This document shows, piece by piece, positions 9,599-14,042 of a DNA stretch of 14,042 nucleotides (within the stretch, counting starts at the first letter, position 1; every line of letters begins with the position of its first letter). The translations under genes and the position numbers were made by a program. The notes beneath the pieces were generated by a model. It ran no database searches. It was not told the origin of the DNA and saw only the letters and a program-made list of their open reading frames with translations. The stretch lies in the NCBI GenBank assembly GCA_001931875.2, contig MSJH02000107.1, forward strand, positions 1 through 14,042, written 5' to 3'. The DNA is from Byssochlamys sp. IMV 00236. Taxonomy: Eukaryota > Ascomycota > Eurotiomycetes > Eurotiales > Thermoascaceae.

Positions 9599-10378
9599 GG
9601 AAAGGAAAAAGGGAGAGGGGGATAGCTAAGCTCACTTACTCGTGTAGTGTGGGTTAATACTTCAAAATGAAAGTATTAAAGTCATTATAAACTGAATTTA
9701 GTATTATAGAGCACAATAGGAACCAATCCCTGTGTTAGCTTGGGGTAGCTTAGCTCTTTTCAAACTTTGATCTCGTCCATTTTCTATTTTGCTCTTTTTT
9801 CCAAGCCAGTTATTGCCAATTGTACCCGTGATACACTTTGGATAGTCTCTTTTAAATGTTTACTCGCCTTTATTACTTTTCTTTCTCCTCTTTTAATACA
9901 AGTATTTAATATTAATGTAATAACTAATGTAATAGACATTCTTTTGTTTCTGGTGGGCTTTTAATTATCATCATTTGTTATCTTATTATTTTATCAGTGT
10001 GCGAGTAATATCTGAATATATGCCGGTCAAACTGCTGACTATTTGAACAAGAAGCATGTGTTACACCTATGGAAGAGACCATAAGTACTGATCATTTATT
10101 TATTATATCAGCACATTTGATTGGGATAAGCTTCATAATACTGATGTGAAGAAGAGGCTGCTTATAAGATATAGTACGCGTTTGTCTTTGAAGTCTGCCT
10201 ACAGCTTAAATACCCCTAGAGTTCATTTTTCTTTGATACACTATCCAGATACATTCATAAAATTCTCGTACAAGTCAGTTGCCAATCCACATCAAGATCA
10301 AAAAAGCAAATCTTGGAAATAATAGTCCTTCTTTTTTTTTTACAAGACTCGAAAAGGAAGCTACCAAAGTAATTCTTT
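9599..10378. other. Intergenic stretch between the CBS protein gene and PMR1
   Basis: About 780 bp without a supported gene. It should carry the 3' flank of the CBS-protein gene and the promoter of PMR1, both on the minus strand. A plus-strand hydrophobic frame at 9767-9964 starts with TTG and has no supporting features. A pyrimidine-rich run on the minus strand (about 9600-9625) directly precedes the pump's upstream ORF. A short direct repeat, TAATGTAAT, occurs twice near 9915-9935. Confidence 0.5.
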
Positions 10379-10384
10379 TTTATT
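10379..10384 (-). terminator. AATAAA polyadenylation signal of the CBS-protein gene
   Basis: AATAAA on the minus strand begins 8 nt after the stop codon (10395-10393). The position fits a very short 3' UTR, although longer ones are possible. Confidence 0.45.
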
Positions 10385-10392
10385 TCAGTTAG

Positions 10393-11350
10393 TTAGACTG
10401 AAGCAAGAGTAGTAATTATATCAGTCAAAGTGATGACAGCTTTAAGTTGACCTGTGTTTGGATCAAGACACCATAATTTGTTTGTATTTCGTAGAATAAA
10501 TGCTGATAGTAATTGAGATAAAGTAAAGTTGAAATGACAAGTCATTGGAGCGGGCAAAGATCCATGCGATTCTTTTAAATACATAATCACTGGCTTCCTT
10601 AATGCTGATAATCTTTCTCTGTTTAATCCTCGTAGGTCATTCGAGCTTAATTCCGCAATGAATTCTTCGGTATCATCGATGATAGGTAATGAAGTGACTC
10701 TACTGTCAGCCCCAAGCTTTAAAAAGGCTTCAACTGCTGTCGTTTTATAGCTTATCATTGATTTGATCTCATTATATTTTATAGATTCTACTGTCAAATC
10801 CAAAACATTCGACCCAATTTTATGATTTTCTAGTTGTAAATATTGAATAAGGTCCATTTGAGACAACAATACTAGTTTAGAGTCATAGTCTACCAATGCT
10901 CTGTGTTCAATAGTAAATAATCCAATCAATTTATCTATCAATTCACTGGATTTCAATATGGTCAAGTGTTCACTAAAATGGATTGCTTCTTTCAAGGGGA
11001 TCAATAACAGTTCTTCTTTAACTTCAATTTGGGAGTTGATATCTTCTGTAATCTAATATTATATGGTTATTGTATTGGCCGTGAACTGTCTTTTTCCCCC
11101 TTACTTGGCTGCATATGAGTCTAAGTAAATCTAAGGCAGAGACAATCATTATGTACTTTTTTTCATTTTGGTCAAGCTCATAAATGGGTACAGACTTGAT
11201 ATCTTCTGCTAGTAGCAAGTCTAGTGCTTCTTCAATAGTTGCTGTTGCGGGCAGGTCAATCAAATCTCTTTGTTGTTCAATTGGCTTGACTTTATCAATC
11301 AAGTTACCAATGGTACTTGATTGAATAAATTGCTTAAACACATCTGTCAT
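10393..11350 (-). CDS. Protein with four CBS motifs (SNF4/AMPK-gamma or SDS23-like), two exons
   Basis: Exons 11105-11350 and 10393-11052 join in phase 0 over a 52-nt intron (GTAAGG donor, AATATTAG acceptor), giving 301 residues. The chain is made of four repeats of CBS type, each a helix-strand unit ending in a typical xxSxxDLL or TLTDI segment. They lie at roughly residues 28-82 (ends IVSALDLLRLI), 95-150 (ends LLSQMDLIQYL), 165-225 (ends ELSSNDLRGL) and 245-299 (ends VITLTDIITTL). Two CBS pairs in a protein this size match the Bateman-module layout of AMPK gamma (SNF4) and SDS23. Such proteins bind adenine nucleotides and regulate kinase or phosphatase complexes in cytosol and nucleus. Too little is diagnostic to choose between these families, so no symbol is given. 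A TGACGTC element, like an ATF/CREB half-palindrome, lies 57 bp upstream of the ATG (11407-11413). No membrane segment or signal peptide is visible. Confidence 0.85.
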
Positions 11351-11519
11351 TAATAATAAAACCAGAGAGAAAAAAAAAATGGAAAAATGAAAAAAAAAAG
11401 AGAAAATGACGTCTTAATTATTGCATAGGTTAAAATAAGAAAGAAGTTAAGCATGTATATAGGTTACAAGTTTGCTTAAATAATAGATATTAAAGGGAAA
11501 ACGTCTGTACTTTCTTTTA

Positions 11520-11926
11520 TTACTTTAGTATTTCTTTAAGCAACTGAAGAGTGAATATTTCATGTTGAACCAAAAATGTATATTTTGAAACGGATCCAGC
11601 CCGACTTGCGCAATAAGCCGAAGCGTGTGTAGATCTATTTGTAGTTTCCAACAACTTGTGAACTTGTTGAGGAAAAGTCGATTGAAAGACATTGCAAATC
11701 AACCAAAGATCACTCAACTTCAAAACTATTGAAGAACACTGATGTGTTTTATATATATATTTATCAGTAAGACATCAAGAGCTTGTAGGTCGTTCACACC
11801 TTGTGCAACTTTATTTCTCGGAAAGACTGAAGAGACAAATTTGTGTAATATAAAGCATGGACCGTCACGTAAAATAATACAGTATTTTCGGTTAGAAAAT
11901 ACGGAGAGCTTTTTAAAAATAAGTTT
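11520..11926 (-). CDS. Possible 3' end of an unrecognised minus-strand gene
   Basis: A frame ending at TAA 11522-11520 reads back to 11725, where a TAG acceptor can join it to a GTGTGA donor at 11799. The upstream frame then stays open to 11926, giving about 110 residues (VSSVFPRNKVAQ joined to VLKLSDLWLICN, then a Ser/Thr-rich and a hydrophobic helical end LLKEILK). Support is the phase-compatible 74-nt intron and an AATAAA that overlaps the stop (TAATAAA at 11522-11516). Against it are a weak donor, no start codon and no recognised domain. A plus-strand ATG frame (11742-11930) overlaps it and could be the real one, or neither may be. If real, it would be followed by the CBS gene in the same direction, 170 bp downstream. 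Confidence 0.3.
11882..11902. repeat. Perfect 8-bp stem inverted repeat
   Basis: GTATTTTC, loop GGTTA, GAAAATAC. It overlaps the upstream exon proposed for the minus-strand gene at 11520-11926. No role is evident, and short AT-rich stems like this arise easily by chance. Confidence 0.5.
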
Positions 11927-11930
11927 TTAG

Positions 11931-12391
11931 ACGATTTCCTTTCTTTTAGATTAGACAACTTTTAATAAAAATGGACTTCATTAATTATATTCCAGCTGAT
12001 TCATTAATACGCTGTATTCCTGTAACTGTCAAATTTCGATATAAAAAAGTGCCATAAGCAAAAAATAAATGATCATGCTAGGAACCATGCTCAGGAAAAA
12101 GTGATCATGCTTTGAATATATTCATACTAATAAATATATTAAGGCAAGAAATTATAAAGATAATAGAATAATGTTTACTGATAATAAGTTGTGAGAATAT
12201 GTGATATTTCATAAAGGTTACGGACCAATAAAATACCTTAGTTAAGCTCCCTAGCCACGTATACGGAATACTAAGTGCTTACACTGATCTTTAATTATTT
12301 GTTATTTGTGACATGTAAAGGACGTTAAATAAAAAAACTGTTCAAAAAAAATATTTGTGAGTTTTTTTCTGATTATTTCATCTAGCTTAGA
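11931..12391. other. AT-rich stretch with no supported gene
   Basis: About 460 bp without a convincing gene. A tiny plus-strand ATG frame at 11970-12056 (28 residues) has a favourable start context (AAAATGG) but no other support. TGATCATGCT occurs twice near 12070 and 12102. The right end is pyrimidine-rich and leads to a TTAG that could be an intron acceptor for the decayed coding remnant that follows. Confidence 0.5.
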
Positions 12392-12719
12392 TTTTTCACG
12401 AACGTTCATCGAGTATATGCAGCATTTCTCATGAACAAGCAATTTGTATATTTTATTGTAAAGAATTCAACGAAGAAAATGTGCGTTGGCTCTTAAAGAA
12501 AATAGACAAACTTGAAGAATTAGAATTATGTTGATGATCCTAAACACCCTCTTTTGGTGACTCGTGTTAGAGTAAACGCGGAACATTCAAAATACAAAAA
12601 ATACGAAGATTCGTATGTAGCAAAGATTACCTAGACTAATTGGCAGTCCTCAATACTTGAAGATGTACTTTTTATTAATTTTAAAAGGGTGCTAGACAGT
12701 TTTGTTATAGTTATTTGCA
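12392..12719 (+). pseudogene. Decayed coding remnant of unknown family
   Basis: On the plus strand, coding-like sequence runs in one frame to about 12528 (including EFNEENVRWLLKKIDKLEEL). It then continues one base out of frame (YVDDPKHPLLVTRVRVNAEH and onward), passes one in-frame TAG near 12632, and goes on as TNWQSSILEDVLFINFKRVL. The composition is that of a real soluble protein rather than random AT-rich translation, and the one shift plus one stop point to a recent pseudogene or gene fragment. It converges with the minus-strand recombinase-like gene, whose stop is at 12766, about 50 bp away. The family was not recognised with certainty. An alternative is a live gene with an intron missed here. 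Confidence 0.4.
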
Positions 12720-12765
12720 TTCCATAATATTTTAATGTTCGTTAGAAATAAACTTTAGAATGAAT

Positions 12766-13927
12766 TTATAGAGATCTTTGTATTGGTGCCTTTCTGCAAT
12801 CAAAATCCTTCATGAATTTATGATCAAGTAGTATATCTTCTCTGTTATATGTTCTGAATGTGTTGCTTATTGGTAAAAGATCAACTGATATTTTTTTTAA
12901 CTTCGGGTGAGATCTAAAAGAGTAATTCTGAGTAAATCAATAGAAAGTGTCTATTTCTTCATTACCTGAAAAAGGATCGTATATCCTCGCTATCTCTTGA
13001 TAGACCTGCAAAGTCTATCACAATCAAACAAATATCAGTATTGGCTGTTTTGATATGATTTATCATATCTAAAAAAGAAAATGATATCAATTATATTTCT
13101 TTTGGGGATTTATATATACAAATATACCTTGGGCACTGCCAGAAACATTATTCAATTGTTCTACAAGGGGTTTACTCTTCTCACATAAATCTCTTGAGGC
13201 GATTTCATCCATACTGTTAGAGAAGGGGGAAGCATAAATGGCCTTGACTGAACATCTTTCTGTAAGCCTAATAGCCATAGTTTCTAATAATCGGACTCTG
13301 ACATCGTCTTTTTCTTTTCCTTTTGATTTTCTTATGTAGCCTATTAATTCATAGCCTTCTTCTTCAAGACTCTTCATAAATGCTTTGTAGCATGGAGGGT
13401 GATCTGTTATTGCTAGAACAGCTTTATCTATAAAAAGAAAGTAAATGAATTTAAATGTTACTTTTGCAAAGCTGATAACTTAACATTACCAAAGAACCCT
13501 TCCTTCATAACGTATAACATTCGGGCTCGCTTCGTTACAACGTTATTTTCAGTTTTTTGTTTTTTTCTTATTTCCTCTGCTTTGAAAAAATGTAGTTTTT
13601 TGTTAACACACCAAGTTGTGAAGCTTTTGATATTCTTATCATCGAAATAATCTGTATAACCAGATACAATACGAAATATATCTTTTGTTGATATTTGTTT
13701 GAGAGTATAGACAGCATGATTATGTGGATTGAAAGGAACGAACGCCTCGTTTATAAACTGCACAACCTGAGCCAAAGAGTCTACATATAAGTGGCAAAAC
13801 AAAAATTAGACAAATCGATTTTCTAATATGTAGTTGCAACCCAAACTTACTCAATTGTACGCGTTCTTTTTCTTGTGTTTCTTCTTGAGAAGGAATTTTT
13901 GAATTTGATTCTTCCTGATTCGATATA
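12766..13927 (-). CDS. Serine recombinase-like protein, IS607-type, 5' partial, multi-exon
   Basis: Five exons join with consistent phase: 13851-13927, 13490-13780, 13128-13427, 12966-13068, 12766-12913. Introns are 52-69 nt with clean GT-AG ends. About 306 residues are visible. The first exon starts at an acceptor (ATACAG), so the true start lies upstream, probably beyond the window. Order: a Glu/Gln/Ser-rich lead; a helical domain with YTLKQISTKDIFRIV, which might correspond to the MerR-like HTH of IS607 recombinases; then GYIRKS (13341-13324), matching the catalytic YxRxS of serine recombinases; then YASPFSNSMDEI and, in the fourth exon, CLIVIDFAGLSRDSEDI, which aligns with the DRLSR region. 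The usual Asp-Arg of that motif appears as Ala-Gly, so catalysis is uncertain. It resembles an uncharacterised multi-copy family of Mucorales known to me from memory. It may be a domesticated or transposon-borne recombinase; the link to IS607 is inference from motifs. Confidence 0.7.
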
Positions 13928-14042
13928 CTGTATTTTTATTAATTATTGACATTAATTTTATAAAATGTTGTCATAAAATAAAAAAATTATTTGCGTAAAA
14001 AGATGACAAAGAAAAATATGTTTGAATAAAACGACATCATGT

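Noticed and set aside
9767..9964. Plus-strand hydrophobic 65-residue frame that could be a small membrane protein
   Set aside because: It starts at TTG, and AT-rich sequence readily gives such Phe/Leu/Ile-rich frames. No other support.
11970..12056. Plus-strand 28-residue ATG frame with good start context
   Set aside because: Too short, no conserved feature, and no polyadenylation or splice signals tied to it.

Overview
The window looks like a piece of an AT-rich fungal nuclear genome, most likely an early-diverging fungus of the Mucoromycota. Three things point there: genes cut by many very short GT-AG introns (46-74 nt), a PMR1-type calcium pump, and several proteins that resemble, from memory, lineage-specific uncharacterised families of Mucorales. 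No bacterial-style operons, RNA genes or CRISPR arrays were seen. All exon joins were made by hand from reading frame and splice signals, and no database search was run.

Layout. 1-1582 is AT-rich and has no supported gene; it holds a perfect 3 x 29-bp tandem repeat. 1583-3193 (+) is a two-exon gene for a 519-residue protein with an acidic run and a D...ExK signature like the PD-(D/E)XK nuclease fold. 3194-4014 is intergenic and contains two nearly identical 21-bp palindromes facing each other. 4015-4911 (+) is a broken gene: a second, different nuclease-like frame (D...ExQ) with two in-frame stops, followed by a run of 22 A. 4951-6279 is a long gene-poor stretch with poly-A runs and a perfect 18-bp palindrome.

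The housekeeping core lies on the minus strand. 6280-9497 is a ten-exon P-type Ca2+/Mn2+ ATPase of the Golgi (PMR1/SPCA type) with all catalytic motifs in place. It is preceded by a 34-codon upstream ORF whose stop overlaps the start codon (ATGA). 10393-11350 is a two-exon protein with four CBS motifs, probably a nucleotide-sensing regulator of the SNF4/SDS23 kind. 11520-11926 may be the 3' end of one more minus-strand gene.

The right end returns to accessory sequence. There is a decayed plus-strand coding remnant (about 12392-12719) and then, on the minus strand at 12766-13927, a multi-exon gene whose product resembles a serine recombinase (IS607-type resolvase). It carries a YxRxS motif and a later LSR motif, but the usual Asp-Arg pair appears replaced. 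Its first exon is probably outside the window.

Taken together, two conserved cellular genes are flanked on both sides by fast-evolving, partly broken nuclease-like and recombinase-like families. That suggests remnants or domesticated descendants of mobile elements rather than one co-working pathway. This grouping is inference.
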